Shown piece by piece: positions 16,961 to 25,237 of a stretch of 64,000 nt of DNA. The DNA is taken from contig QZKV01000007.1 of NCBI GenBank assembly GCA_003599575.1, forward strand, positions 21,538 through 85,537. The letters are read 5' to 3'. The position numbers and the translations under genes are program-made. The stretch's first letter is position 1, and each line of letters starts with the position of its first letter. The notes under the pieces are model-generated. The model was not told the origin of the DNA. It saw only the letters and a program-made list of their open reading frames with translations, and did not search any database. The stretch is from Desulfobacteraceae bacterium (lineage in GTDB: Bacteria; Desulfobacterota; Desulfobacteria; Desulfobacterales; Desulfosarcinaceae).

Positions 16961-18073
16961 ATGCAGCTGACACCCGAAGAAGTAGCCGCAAAGTATTTCA
17001 AGGAAATTGAAAAATACAACAGCCGTCTTCTCCGTATAACCGAGACCCTGCTGGAAAAGGAGGACGTGGACCTTGCAACTTCTCCAAAGGATCTTGTCTT
17101 TCAAGAAGATATCATGAGTCTTTACCATTTTAAACCTTCGAAGCAGATCAAATGCCCGATTCCGTTGCTCATCACCTATGCCCTTGTGAATCGTGAGACC
17201 ATGATGGACCTTGAAGAAGGGCGAAGCCTTATCCGCAATCTGCTCAATCTGGGAATGGATATATACATGATCGTATGGGGCTATCCATCCAGAACCGAAC
17301 GCTATCTGACACTCGATGACTACATTGATGTCTATATGGACGATTGCGTGGAGTACATTAAAAAAGAAAGAGGCATCAACAGCCTCAACCTGATGGGAGT
17401 CTGTCAGGGTGGCACGTTTTCAGCCATCTACGCTGCGCTCTACCCGGAGAAAGTCCGTAATTTGATCACCATGGTGACTCCTATCGATTTTCATACGGAA
17501 GATGGACTTTTAAACATCTGGGCCCGTTACCTCGATGCAGATTTGATGGTGGATGCGCTGGGCAATATACCGGGGGATCTTATGAATCTCGGGTTCCTGA
17601 TGCTCAAACCCTACCAGCTCATGATGGACAAATATATCGGCCTTGTAGATGGGGCTGAAAACCCAAGGGCGGTTGAAAGCTTCCTGAGGATGGAAAAGTG
17701 GATTTTCGACAGTCCCGACCAGGCCGGTGAAACCTTCCGCAAATTCATCAATGAGATGTTTAAGAAAAACAGCCTGATCAAGGGCGAACTCGAAATCGGG
17801 GGCAAAAAAGTGGATTTGAAGAAGATCGATATGCCGGTGTTGAATATCTACGCGGAGCAGGATCACCTGGTGCCGCCCTCTTCATCAAAGGTTTTCGCCA
17901 AATATACTTCCTCCAAGGACTTCACCAACAAGAGCTTTCCGGTAGGCCATATCGGCATGTATGTGAGCTCCAAAGCCCAGTACGATCTGGCCCCATTGAT
18001 TGCGGATTGGCTTATCAAACGCTTTGCAAGCACGAACAAAGTCCGGGTATTTACCTCCCCGAGCATGGCGTAG
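16961..18073 (+). CDS. phaC: Class III poly(3-hydroxyalkanoate) synthase subunit PhaC
   Basis: PhaC polymerises (R)-3-hydroxyacyl-CoA into PHA at the granule surface. The 370-residue length is the class III size. The alpha/beta-hydrolase fold carries the lipase-like box GVCQGG with nucleophile Cys148, catalytic Asp301 (YAEQDHLVPP) and His330 (VGHIGMYV), all intact. An AGAAGGAG ribosome binding site precedes ATG 16961, 17 bp after phaE. Together with the phasin-like gene upstream and phaJ downstream it forms a complete storage-polymer module. Confidence 0.95.
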   Translation: MQLTPEEVAAKYFKEIEKYNSRLLRITETLLEKEDVDLATSPKDLVFQEDIMSLYHFKPSKQIKCPIPLLITYALVNRETMMDLEEGRSLIRNLLNLGMDIYMIVWGYPSRTERYLTLDDYIDVYMDDCVEYIKKERGINSLNLMGVCQGGTFSAIYAALYPEKVRNLITMVTPIDFHTEDGLLNIWARYLDADLMVDALGNIPGDLMNLGFLMLKPYQLMMDKYIGLVDGAENPRAVESFLRMEKWIFDSPDQAGETFRKFINEMFKKNSLIKGELEIGGKKVDLKKIDMPVLNIYAEQDHLVPPSSSKVFAKYTSSKDFTNKSFPVGHIGMYVSSKAQYDLAPLIADWLIKRFASTNKVRVFTSPSMA

Positions 18074-18109
18074 AGAAATAGATCAATTTCATAAGCAAAC
18101 AATCAACCA

Positions 18110-18158
18110 GGGTGCTTCTCCTTTCAGCGGCTAAACACACCGCAAAGGGGAGGCGCCC
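18110..18158 (+). ncRNA. Long RNA hairpin between phaC and phaJ
   Basis: In the plus-strand RNA a 15-bp stem pairs GGGUGCUUCUCCUUU with AAAGGGGAGGCGCCC, continued by an inner GCGG/CCGC stem. All 15 pairs form only if G-U wobbles are counted, and they would be mismatches on the opposite strand, so the structure belongs to plus-strand RNA. No U-tract follows, so a processing or stability element is as likely as a terminator. Confidence 0.6.
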
Positions 18159-18336
18159 GTGATTCGCCCGGCAGCTGCGAACTGTTGCATTGATCCGATG
18201 CGCCCATTTCGGGACAGAGCCAGAAAAAGGAAAAACGGGCTCCTGACCTCTGGCGCCGGTTTCTAAAAACGAGTGGCGCCGGGCCGCATAACGTCCCTTC
18301 GCATACCTAAAAACACATCAACAATGGAGTAAATTC

Positions 18337-18765
18337 ATGAACAAAGGGTTGACCCTGCACCAGCTGGCCGTTGATCAAACCTACGAGAAAAGCGTGACTG
18401 TGCAAGAAGAAATGATCAAGCTGTTCGCACAAGCCACCGGCGATCACAATCCCATCCACCTGGATGAAGAATATGCCAAAGGAACCCGGTTTGGGACTCG
18501 AGTGGCTCATGGAATGCTTCAGGCGGGTATTTTATCTGCGATCCTGGGAATGGAATTTCCTGGTATCGGCACCATCTATCTTTCGCAAACCCTCAAGTTT
18601 ACGAGGTCCGTTTTTATCGGGGATACGATTCATTTCAATCTGAAGGTGCTCGAGGTGATTCCGGAGAAGAATCGCGTTCGTCTGGAAACCGTGTGCAGCA
18701 ATCAAAAAGGCGAGACGACCCTGGTCGGAGAGGCTGTGGTTTTGCCCCCGAGTCAAACTGATTAG
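18337..18765 (+). CDS. phaJ: (R)-specific enoyl-CoA hydratase, MaoC-like
   Basis: The 142-residue hot-dog-fold protein carries the hydratase-2 dyad, Asp36 and His41, in ATGDHNPIHLD, and the following FGTRVAHGML segment. PhaJ converts trans-2-enoyl-CoA from beta-oxidation into (R)-3-hydroxyacyl-CoA, the direct substrate of PhaC. It lies 263 bp downstream of phaC on the same strand, with the RNA hairpin between. Start 18337 follows a modest GGAG-containing site (ATGGAGTAAATTC). Position next to phaEC supports a PHA-supply role over a general fatty-acid role. Confidence 0.88.
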   Translation: MNKGLTLHQLAVDQTYEKSVTVQEEMIKLFAQATGDHNPIHLDEEYAKGTRFGTRVAHGMLQAGILSAILGMEFPGIGTIYLSQTLKFTRSVFIGDTIHFNLKVLEVIPEKNRVRLETVCSNQKGETTLVGEAVVLPPSQTD

Positions 18766-18860
18766 TTTGTCGGGATTGGCTGCGTTCGTTGGGTTGTTTC
18801 AGGAACAGTGTATTTAGCGGCCCTTGATTGGAAATGCACATGAGCGGCAACGCTTTTAAT

Positions 18861-18888
18861 CGGCGGCGGGCGGCGTATCCTGCCGCCG
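18861..18888. terminator. Possible bidirectional hairpin between phaJ and yqeY
   Basis: CGGCGGC can pair with GCCGCCG across a short loop in the convergent gap between phaJ and the YqeY gene. An eight-base T-run follows 15-20 bp downstream on the plus strand, inside the end of the YqeY gene, so the fit is weak. Confidence 0.3.
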
Positions 18889-18903
18889 AAGGACTTCCGG
18901 AAT

Positions 18904-19302
18904 CTATTTTTTTTGCAGTACTTGTTTGACCAAATTGCCGTCTGCCGAACTACCGAAATGGGCCATGATGGGTTTCATGGCCTGCATTTTGTTGTTGAAT
19001 TGTGAAAAATCGATATTTTCATCAATCCATGCTGAAATTTCCTCTTCGGTCGCCTGTTTGGGCAAATATCCCTCCACTACTTCGACAAATTGGTTGGTTT
19101 CAGGACCACCGGTTTGCGCCAGCACTTCTTTTTCGGATTTGATCAGTTTTTTAAGAATCTGGATTACCTCGCTGTCGGGAATATCTTTGCGGGTTTGTCG
19201 TCCGAATTCCCCCATCACAACCCTTAAGATGTTCTTTTTCTCCTCATCCCTGGCCTTCATGGCCGACGTCAAATCCTTTTTAATTTGATCCTGTAATCCC
19301 AT
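18904..19302 (-). CDS. yqeY: YqeY / GatB-domain protein
   Basis: The 132-residue protein matches the YqeY family: LQDQIKKDLTSAMKARDEEK, a central KKLIKSEKEVLAQTG helix, VVEGYLPKQATEEEI and the C-terminal MAHFGSSADGNLVKQVLQ. The fold equals the tail domain of GatB, which binds tRNA in amidotransferases, but the function of free YqeY is unproven. GGGGGAGG precedes ATG 19302. It is often next to rpsU in bacteria; here rpsU is not seen. A 62-codon ORF lies just upstream on the same strand (19321-19509), but I cannot support it. Confidence 0.88.
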   Translation of the reverse strand: MGLQDQIKKDLTSAMKARDEEKKNILRVVMGEFGRQTRKDIPDSEVIQILKKLIKSEKEVLAQTGGPETNQFVEVVEGYLPKQATEEEISAWIDENIDFSQFNNKMQAMKPIMAHFGSSADGNLVKQVLQKK

Positions 19303-19494
19303 AGAAAAACCTCCCCCTTTTTATTTGAAGAGCAGACGCCCCAGCTTGCCCTTCAGGCCGGAGCCACAGCTCATATCGTGTTCGGCCGAAAACTGCATTA
19401 AAAATGTTTTCATTCCGGCGCTTAAATGTTTGAGTTGCGGCTTTCCTTTCGCTTCCGATGCGTGGGCAAGTTTCCGGATCGGTATCGAAAAATT

Positions 19495-19525
19495 TTGACA
19501 TTTCCCCATAAATTACGGATATATC
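19495..19525 (+). promoter_or_regulatory. Sigma-70-type promoter of the OmpR-type two-component operon
   Basis: A consensus TTGACA (19495-19500) is followed after 17-19 bp by GATATA/TATATC (19518-19525). The predicted transcript start lies about 35 bp before the regulator ATG. Confidence 0.5.
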
Positions 19526-19565
19526 TGGTCGCAGACAGGGGCAAGAGAGGAAAAAGGACCCAATC

Positions 19566-20243
19566 ATGCGTTTGCTGTTGATCGAAGACGATTTCAAAAT
19601 CGCTTCCTTTGTGATGAAAGGATTGGAGGCGGCGGCTTTTGCCGTGGACCATGCCGCCGACGGCGACAGCGGATTGGATCTTGCGTTGAATGCCACCTAC
19701 GATGTGATCATCGTGGATCTGATGCTTCCCCGGCGCGACGGCCTTTCGGTGATTCGCCGGTTGCGCAGGGAACAGATCATGACGCCGGTGATTATCCTCA
19801 GCGCCAAGGATTCGGTGGACGATCGCGTCAAGGGGCTCGAGACCGGCAGCGATGACTACCTGCCCAAGCCGTTTGCCTTTGCCGAGTTGCTGGCCCGAAT
19901 CCAGGCCCTGATACGTCGGGCCAGCGGCAGGTCCGAACCTACCCTTCTGACATTTGCGGATTTGAGACTCGATCTGGTCACGCGCGAAGTATTCCGGGGT
20001 GGACGGCGCATCGACTTGCAGCCTTTAGAGTACTCTCTGCTGGCCTACCTGATGCGCAACGCCGGCAAGGTGGTCTCCAAAACCATGATCATGGAGCATG
20101 TCTGGAACTACAATTTCGATCCTCAAACCAATGTGGTGGAAGCACGCATCTGCCGATTGCGCGATAAAATCGACAAAGGGTTTGAACCCAAGTTGCTCCA
20201 CACCGTGCGCGGGGTCGGATATGTCATTCGAAGTGATACGTAA
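19566..20243 (+). CDS. OmpR/PhoB-family response regulator
   Basis: The 225-residue protein has a receiver domain with acidic residues EDD at 7-9, phosphoacceptor Asp51 (VIIVDLMLPRRDG) and Lys in DDYLPKPFAF. A winged helix follows (LQPLEYSLLAYLMRN, VVEARICRLRDKIDKGF, HTVRGVGYVIR). The closest well-known relatives by style are CusR/CopR/QseB. Its 3' end overlaps the kinase ATG by 23 bp. The next gene downstream is a DegP protease whose upstream region has 11-bp phased repeats, a typical OmpR-family target layout, so envelope stress control is a reasonable inference. Confidence 0.93.
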   Translation: MRLLLIEDDFKIASFVMKGLEAAAFAVDHAADGDSGLDLALNATYDVIIVDLMLPRRDGLSVIRRLRREQIMTPVIILSAKDSVDDRVKGLETGSDDYLPKPFAFAELLARIQALIRRASGRSEPTLLTFADLRLDLVTREVFRGGRRIDLQPLEYSLLAYLMRNAGKVVSKTMIMEHVWNYNFDPQTNVVEARICRLRDKIDKGFEPKLLHTVRGVGYVIRSDT

Positions 20244-21627
20244 ACTGACCCGCACGCTGGCTTTTAAGTTGACGCTCTGGTACGCGGTATTTTTTATAGT
20301 GTCGGCCGCCGTCGCCTTTGCCTTCTTTTACGTTTTGATTGTCCGGATCATCGATCAGCGCACGGATGCCGACCTGCTCACCCAGGCCAACCGCCTCAAC
20401 CAGATCTATGCCCTGCAAGGCAGCGAGCTGTTGGAGCGTGCGGCCCTGCTGCAGGTCCAGGCCGCCGGCGAACAGAAAATGTTCTTCCGGCTGTTCTATC
20501 CCAGCGGGGTATTTTTCGCTTCTTCCACAGCATCCTACTGGAAGGATATCGGGATCGACCGCCGTGCCGTGGAAGCCGTGCTCCGACAGGGCACGCCGCA
20601 CACATACGCCACCCAGGCGGTGCCATCCCAGCCATTCCGGGCGCGCGTGCTTTATAAGCGCCTCGGGGGCGCCATCATGCTGCAGTTGGGGTACTCGCTG
20701 GAGGGCGAGAGCAGCCTGCTGCGCACCTTCCGGCGCACCTTTGTGGTCACCATGGCGGGCCTGCTGGTGGTCGCCATGGGCGTGGGATGGTTCATGGCCC
20801 GCAGGGCGCTGTCCGGAGTGGCGTCGGTAACGCGGACGGCCAGGCAGATTTCCGAAGATGATCTGGATACCCGCGTTCCGGTTCGTCATCGGCACAATGA
20901 GATCGACCAGCTGGCCGTTACCTTCAACCAGATGCTCGACCGCATCAAGCAACTGGTGGGCGGCATCCGGCAAATGAATGACAATATCGCTCATGACTTG
21001 CGCAGTCCGATCACAAGAATCCGCGGATTGGCGGAAGTGACCTTGAGCAGTGGAAGGGGGATGGAAGACTACGCGCAGATGGCTGCAAGCACGATTGAGG
21101 AATGCGACCGGCTGCTGCACATGATCAATACCATGTTGACCATCTCGCGCACCGAAGCGGGCGTGGATCCCATAACGTTCCAACCCGTGGATATAGCCGC
21201 ATTGGTGCGCAATGCCTGCGGCTTGTTTCAGCCTTTGGCCGAAGACAAAGATATCCGGTTGCGCTGTGAAGCCGACGGGGCATGCGCGGTCCGCGGAAAT
21301 GAATCCCTGCTCCAGCGCATGGTGGCCAACCTGCTCGACAATGCCATCAAATACACCCCGGCCCATGGTGAGGTCCGCGTCTCCGTAACCGGCGGCGCGG
21401 AGAGCGTCCGTGCGGTGGTGCAAGACAATGGACCCGGCCTGGCCCCAAGCGATCAGGCCCGCGTATTCGAACGGTTTTTCCGAGCCGATCAAAGCCGCTC
21501 CCAAAGCGGCGCCGGCCTCGGCCTAAGCCTTGCCCAGGCCATCGCGCATGCCCACAACGGGAAGATCATCCTGGAGAGCCGACCCGGCACGGGCAGCACC
21601 TTTACGGTAAGCCTGCCGGCGCTTTGA
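20221..21627 (+). CDS. Membrane sensor histidine kinase partner of the OmpR-type regulator
   Basis: I set the start at ATG 20221 (MSFEVIRKLTRTLAFKLTLW) instead of the track start 20098, which only reads the regulator gene in another frame. The 468-residue kinase has one membrane segment at 20-43, a periplasmic region of about 130 residues, a second segment near 175-195 and HAMP. A HisKA box with IAHDLRSPITRIRG and an ATPase domain with NLLDNAIKYTP, QDNGPGL and GAGLGLSLAQAIA follow. The arrangement is that of CusS/QseC-type sensors. It overlaps the regulator gene and precedes degP. Confidence 0.92.
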   Translation: MSFEVIRKLTRTLAFKLTLWYAVFFIVSAAVAFAFFYVLIVRIIDQRTDADLLTQANRLNQIYALQGSELLERAALLQVQAAGEQKMFFRLFYPSGVFFASSTASYWKDIGIDRRAVEAVLRQGTPHTYATQAVPSQPFRARVLYKRLGGAIMLQLGYSLEGESSLLRTFRRTFVVTMAGLLVVAMGVGWFMARRALSGVASVTRTARQISEDDLDTRVPVRHRHNEIDQLAVTFNQMLDRIKQLVGGIRQMNDNIAHDLRSPITRIRGLAEVTLSSGRGMEDYAQMAASTIEECDRLLHMINTMLTISRTEAGVDPITFQPVDIAALVRNACGLFQPLAEDKDIRLRCEADGACAVRGNESLLQRMVANLLDNAIKYTPAHGEVRVSVTGGAESVRAVVQDNGPGLAPSDQARVFERFFRADQSRSQSGAGLGLSLAQAIAHAHNGKIILESRPGTGSTFTVSLPAL

Positions 21628-21665
21628 ACACTACAGGGAACCCACCGGTGAATGGACATAACCAC

Positions 21666-21704
21666 ATTACCAAATGGTAATCTTGCGATCATGTTGCGGT
21701 CATC
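21666..21704 (+). promoter_or_regulatory. Putative response-regulator binding region upstream of degP
   Basis: An inverted repeat ATTACC-N4-GGTAAT (21666-21681) is followed by two 11-bp direct repeats, TTGCGATCATG and TTGCGGTCATC (21683-21704), and a partial third unit starting TTGAT. Direct repeats with an 11-bp period are the normal layout for OmpR-family dimers, and the regulator gene lies directly upstream. Confidence 0.5.
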
Positions 21705-21755
21705 TTGATACCTTATAGTGAAGCGGTCTTGATAACTCATTAAAGGAGGAAAGCG

Positions 21756-23189
21756 ATGATTCCCAACATACGTTTCTTTGTGATCATTTTGACCATTTTG
21801 TCGTTCTCCGTCCCCTTGGGTCCGATCGCAGCGTGGTCCCAGAACGGTGAGGTGCCTATGGTGCCGGCCAATTTTACGCAGCTGGCGGAGTCGGCCCGTC
21901 CGGGCGTCGTCAATATCCGCACCGAGCGGACCATGAAGGGAGGAGGGCGTGTGTTCAAGCATTTTTTCGGTGATCCGTTCGGCGGCGGCGGCCGGCGCCA
22001 TCCCTTCGAGGAATTTTTTGGGCCCTTTTCCGAGCCGCCGCAAGAGTTTAAACAGCAAAGTCTCGGGTCGGGTTTCCTCATCGATAAAGAAGGGTACATT
22101 GTAACCAACAACCACGTGATCGAAGGAGCGGATCAGATCAAAGTGCGGCTCGCCAATGAAAAGGAATATCAGGCCACCGTGGTCGGGCGTGATCCCAAAA
22201 CCGACCTGGCCTTGATCAAAGTCGAGGGTGCCAAGGAGTTGAACCCTTTGCCTCTGGGGGATTCAGAAATACTGAAGGTCGGCACATGGGTGGTGGCCAT
22301 CGGCAGCCCCTTCGGTCTGGAGCAAACCGTCACGCAAGGAATTGTCAGTGCCAAAAAGCGCGTGATCGGGGCCGGGCCGTACGATGATTTTATCCAGACG
22401 GATGCTTCGATCAATCCGGGCAACAGCGGCGGACCGCTGCTCGATCTGCAGGGCCGGGTCGTGGGCATCAACACGGCGATCGTCGCCAGCGGACAGGGCA
22501 TCGGGTTCGCCATTCCGATCAACATGGCCAAAGCCATTGTCGCGCAGCTCAAGGAAAAGGGCGAAGTCACCCGTGGATGGCTCGGTGTGGGCATCCAGGA
22601 CCTCACACCGGAACTGGCCGAGTATTATGGCTTGGCAAACCGTCATGGGGTTCTGGTGACCCAGGTGTTTGAAGGCGATCCGGCCCACAAAGCCGGCGTC
22701 CAGAGATACGATATCATTACCGCTCTCAACGGCCAGTCCGTCTCGACGGGCCGTGAATTATCGGCTGTCATCGCCAACACGCCGGTGGGTGAAAAGACCA
22801 AGATCACCGTCATGAGAGGGACCAATGAATTGAACCTCACCGCCACGGTGGTCAAACGAGATGACGATCAGCAGCGTGCCGGTGGTGCGGTGCCAAAACC
22901 CAGCGATGCATTGGGTTTGCAAGTGGCCGAAATGTCGCCCGAAAGATCTCAGCAATTCGGTTTGGATAAAGATGAAAGCGGTGTTCTGGTGGTCGATGTG
23001 GAAAAAGGCAGCCGGGCCGATAAGGCCGGGGTCCGGATGGGCGATCTGATCAAGGGCATCAACAAGAAGAAGGTTGAAAACTTAAAAGATTACGAAACTC
23101 TGATGAAATCGGTTGATAAAAAAGAAGCTTTGTCCATGTTGATTGCGCGACGCAATGAAGGTCTGAAGGCCATTAAAATCACGCCATAG
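21756..23189 (+). CDS. degP: Periplasmic serine protease/chaperone, DegP/HtrA family
   Basis: The 477-residue protein has an N-terminal signal peptide ending near AAWSQ, a trypsin-like domain with the triad His120 (VTNNHV), Asp150 (PKTDLALIK) and Ser224 (NPGNSGGP), and two PDZ domains (about 275-370 and 385-475, DKAGVRMGDLIKGINKKKVEN). A Gly/Phe-rich loop (KHFFGDPFGGGGRRHPF) matches the DegP LA loop. DegP degrades or refolds misfolded envelope proteins. The strong AAAGGAGG site precedes ATG 21756. It follows the OmpR-type two-component genes by 128 bp. Confidence 0.95.
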   Translation: MIPNIRFFVIILTILSFSVPLGPIAAWSQNGEVPMVPANFTQLAESARPGVVNIRTERTMKGGGRVFKHFFGDPFGGGGRRHPFEEFFGPFSEPPQEFKQQSLGSGFLIDKEGYIVTNNHVIEGADQIKVRLANEKEYQATVVGRDPKTDLALIKVEGAKELNPLPLGDSEILKVGTWVVAIGSPFGLEQTVTQGIVSAKKRVIGAGPYDDFIQTDASINPGNSGGPLLDLQGRVVGINTAIVASGQGIGFAIPINMAKAIVAQLKEKGEVTRGWLGVGIQDLTPELAEYYGLANRHGVLVTQVFEGDPAHKAGVQRYDIITALNGQSVSTGRELSAVIANTPVGEKTKITVMRGTNELNLTATVVKRDDDQQRAGGAVPKPSDALGLQVAEMSPERSQQFGLDKDESGVLVVDVEKGSRADKAGVRMGDLIKGINKKKVENLKDYETLMKSVDKKEALSMLIARRNEGLKAIKITP

Positions 23190-23204
23190 TTCTTCTCCCC
23201 CCAC

Positions 23205-23261
23205 AGCAGGGTGTCTGCCCTGCTCTTCAAGGGGCCGGCGGCTGCATGCGGCTGCCGGCCC
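23205..23261 (+). terminator. Two tandem hairpins after degP
   Basis: AGCAGGG/CCCTGCT (23205-23224) and GGGCCGGC/GCCGGCCC (23232-23261) form two stable stems just after the degP stop. Neither is followed by a T-run, so these may stabilise the 3' end rather than act as an intrinsic terminator. Confidence 0.4.
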
Positions 23262-23390
23262 TTCCCGACGTTCCCCACTGGATGAAGGCCTGACCGGCGG
23301 GTTCGACATTTTGAATTCTCTTGACACTGGCCCTTTTGCTCCCTAAAGTGGCGCTGCATTGCCACACCAAACGCGGCGGAGAAGGAAACT

Positions 23391-23576
23391 ATGCCTGTCT
23401 ATGAATTTGAATGCAAATGCGGTCATGTTTTTGAAGAGCTGGTGCCAGTGGGAACCAAGAGCCATCAATGTCCTCTGTGCAAAAAGAAAGAGGCCAAAAA
23501 AATCATGAGTGCCTGCACCTTTGAGCTTAAAGGCGGCGGCTGGTACGCGGACGGATACGCTTCAACCAAAAAATAG
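23391..23576 (+). CDS. FmdB-family zinc ribbon protein
   Basis: The 61-residue product starts MPVYEFECKCGHVFEELV, the typical FmdB family opening, with a second cysteine pair in HQCPLCKKKEAKKIMS. FmdB-like proteins are small zinc ribbons of unknown function common in anaerobes and actinobacteria. The first pair is spaced CxC here rather than the usual CxxC. The C-terminus GGGWYADGYAS is also typical of the family. GGAGAAGGAAACT precedes ATG 23391. Confidence 0.85.
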   Translation: MPVYEFECKCGHVFEELVPVGTKSHQCPLCKKKEAKKIMSACTFELKGGGWYADGYASTKK

Positions 23577-23747
23577 CCCCATCCATTTTTGCCGTATGAT
23601 CGGCATGCCAATGATCCAACGACCGGAAAGAGCGGGTTCCATCCGCCACCCGCGTTTTACTTTATCCCCCCGCAGTGTTTCTTCGCACTTCTCAGGTGAT
23701 CCTGACTCTTTCTCCTTAATTTTGCCCACCCTTGCAGAGGAGGATTC

Positions 23748-24548
23748 ATGCCAAATTCGGCGAATGCCCTGGACATCGGCGATTTAAGTTTTTTTGCGCT
23801 GAGCACAATTCAAAAAATCGGCCAGGAGGCGCTTCAGTTTTACGGCAAGGGACGGCGCCGCCCTCCCTTTGATCAAGATCTTGTGACCCAAGCCGAATTG
23901 CATCTGAATGATCTGTTTCAGCAGCAACTTGGGATGCGTTTTGCGGATCATCAGATTTACGGAGCCGGACCGCTGAGCGAGGGGTATACCCATGGGGCCA
24001 AGCGCTATCTCTGGATTTTCGATCCCCTGGATGGGGTGGACAATTTTCAGATCGGCATTCCTATCTGGGGGATGTCCTTGGCGCTTTACGAAAACCACTG
24101 GCCTGTGTTGGGTATTTTCTATATGCCGGCCACAAACGATCTGTTTAGGGCCCAGGCGGGACGGGAAGCCTACTGGAACGACCGGCCGATTCGAACGGTC
24201 GATAGCGGGGATCTTTCCCAGGAAAGCATTGTGTTGACCTATTCACGCTTTCATCAGCACTACAGCTGCCGTTTTCCCGGCAAAATAAGATGTCTGGGAA
24301 GTACGGTGGCACATGCCTGCTATGTGGCCATGGGAAGGGCCAATGCGGCAATAATTGCAAATGGAACTTTCAAGGATTTGGCCGCCGTGCGGGTGATTGT
24401 CGAAGCCGCCGGCGCAAAACTGTATAAAGCGGACGGTTCGGTTTTCTTTCTCGGGGATTACACCGACGGCCGCAGAATCGAAGATCATTTAATCATTGCC
24501 GGTCCCAGGTATGCCCGGCCGGTCCTGAATTGTCTCACGCGGCTGTAG
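23748..24548 (+). CDS. Inositol monophosphatase-family protein, divergent metal site
   Basis: The 266-residue protein has the IMPase-fold signature DPLDGVDNF and a C-terminal NGTFKDLAAVRVIVEAAGA that corresponds to the second signature (WDxAAG). The first metal-binding Glu, normally in a GEE motif before DPxDG, is not evident (YGAGPLSEGY), and Trp of the second motif is replaced by FK. The family removes phosphate from inositol phosphate, sugar bisphosphates or PAP. Given the altered ligands, substrate and even activity are uncertain. AGAGGAGG precedes ATG 23748. Confidence 0.8.
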   Translation: MPNSANALDIGDLSFFALSTIQKIGQEALQFYGKGRRRPPFDQDLVTQAELHLNDLFQQQLGMRFADHQIYGAGPLSEGYTHGAKRYLWIFDPLDGVDNFQIGIPIWGMSLALYENHWPVLGIFYMPATNDLFRAQAGREAYWNDRPIRTVDSGDLSQESIVLTYSRFHQHYSCRFPGKIRCLGSTVAHACYVAMGRANAAIIANGTFKDLAAVRVIVEAAGAKLYKADGSVFFLGDYTDGRRIEDHLIIAGPRYARPVLNCLTRL

Positions 24549-24560
24549 TTGTCGGTTTGC

Positions 24561-24728
24561 TCAATCCTTCTTCTTGGCCGTTACGGATCGATCTTCTTTT
24601 TGATAAAAATAGGCGCAAATCGCCAAAACAAAACTGTACCCCATGCAAAAGAGCCATAGCGGATCGCTTGTGCGCCGCTCCGCCAAATAGAATAGCCAGG
24701 TCATAAATAAGAGCAGTTTCGGGTTCAT
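24561..24728 (-). CDS. Small hydrophobic membrane protein (55 aa)
   Basis: I start at ATG 24728 (MNPKLLLFMTWLFYLAERR) because upstream residues in the track ORF are uncharacteristic. Two hydrophobic stretches separated by a short charged segment (AERRTSDPLW) end in a Lys-rich tail (SVTAKKKD). It lies between the IMPase gene (convergent) and the thioesterase gene. No good ribosome binding site is visible, so this is a modest call, and no function can be assigned. Confidence 0.45.
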   Translation of the reverse strand: MNPKLLLFMTWLFYLAERRTSDPLWLFCMGYSFVLAICAYFYQKEDRSVTAKKKD

Positions 24729-24808
24729 GAATAGTGTCGTCTCACTTGCTTGACGCCGTTGGGTGCCTACCCGAATTATCGGTCTTCGGACGGACATCTT
24801 TAATCGAC

Positions 24809-25237
24809 TCAAGCGGCCTTGAACGGGACAGGCTTGCCGGTACAATACGCCAATGCCTGGCAGGTGGCGATCAAGTCGCCCGCGGGATCGCTCACCGAAA
24901 TCCGGTATGTCGCGGTCTTGCGGGTCCGGGCGCTTTCATCGGCCTGGGCGCGCAGCCGTTCACCCGCTTGGGGCGGCCGGATATAGGTGACGTTGACATT
25001 GAGGGCCACGGCGATGGTGCCATGGGTCTGGGAGGCGGTTTCAAAAGCCTCATCGATGAGGGCGAACAGTGCGCCGCCGTGCGCCCGGGCATAGATGTTG
25101 TTCATCAAGGCCGGATCGTAAGTCATCTCGACAACGGAATGGCCGAGTTCCAGGGCAATCAGTTTCATTTTCAGCGCCCGCGCAAACGGCTCATTTTCTA
25201 CGGCGGCGAATATTCCGGTTCGAACAGCAGGATCCAT
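24809..25237 (-). CDS. PaaI-family hot-dog acyl-CoA thioesterase
   Basis: The start is set at ATG 25237 (MDPAVRTGIFAAVENEPF), preceded by GGGAG at seven bases, instead of the track start. The 142-residue protein has the hot-dog signature ARAHGGALFALIDEAFETA with the HGG motif, then VNVTYIRPPQAGERL and a final beta strand pair. PaaI-type enzymes hydrolyse short or aryl acyl-CoA thioesters, often to rescue dead-end CoA esters. The nearest neighbour on its strand is only a small membrane protein, so the pathway cannot be inferred. Confidence 0.85.
   Translation of the reverse strand: MDPAVRTGIFAAVENEPFARALKMKLIALELGHSVVEMTYDPALMNNIYARAHGGALFALIDEAFETASQTHGTIAVALNVNVTYIRPPQAGERLRAQADESARTRKTATYRISVSDPAGDLIATCQALAYCTGKPVPFKAA

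Noticed and set aside
19321-19509. 62-aa ORF directly upstream of yqeY, tested as rpsU
   Set aside because: It has no S21 motif and no good ribosome binding site; coding status cannot be supported.
20224-21504. 426-aa minus-strand ORF
   Set aside because: It is antisense to the sensor kinase gene with its full set of kinase motifs; high GC produces such long shadows.
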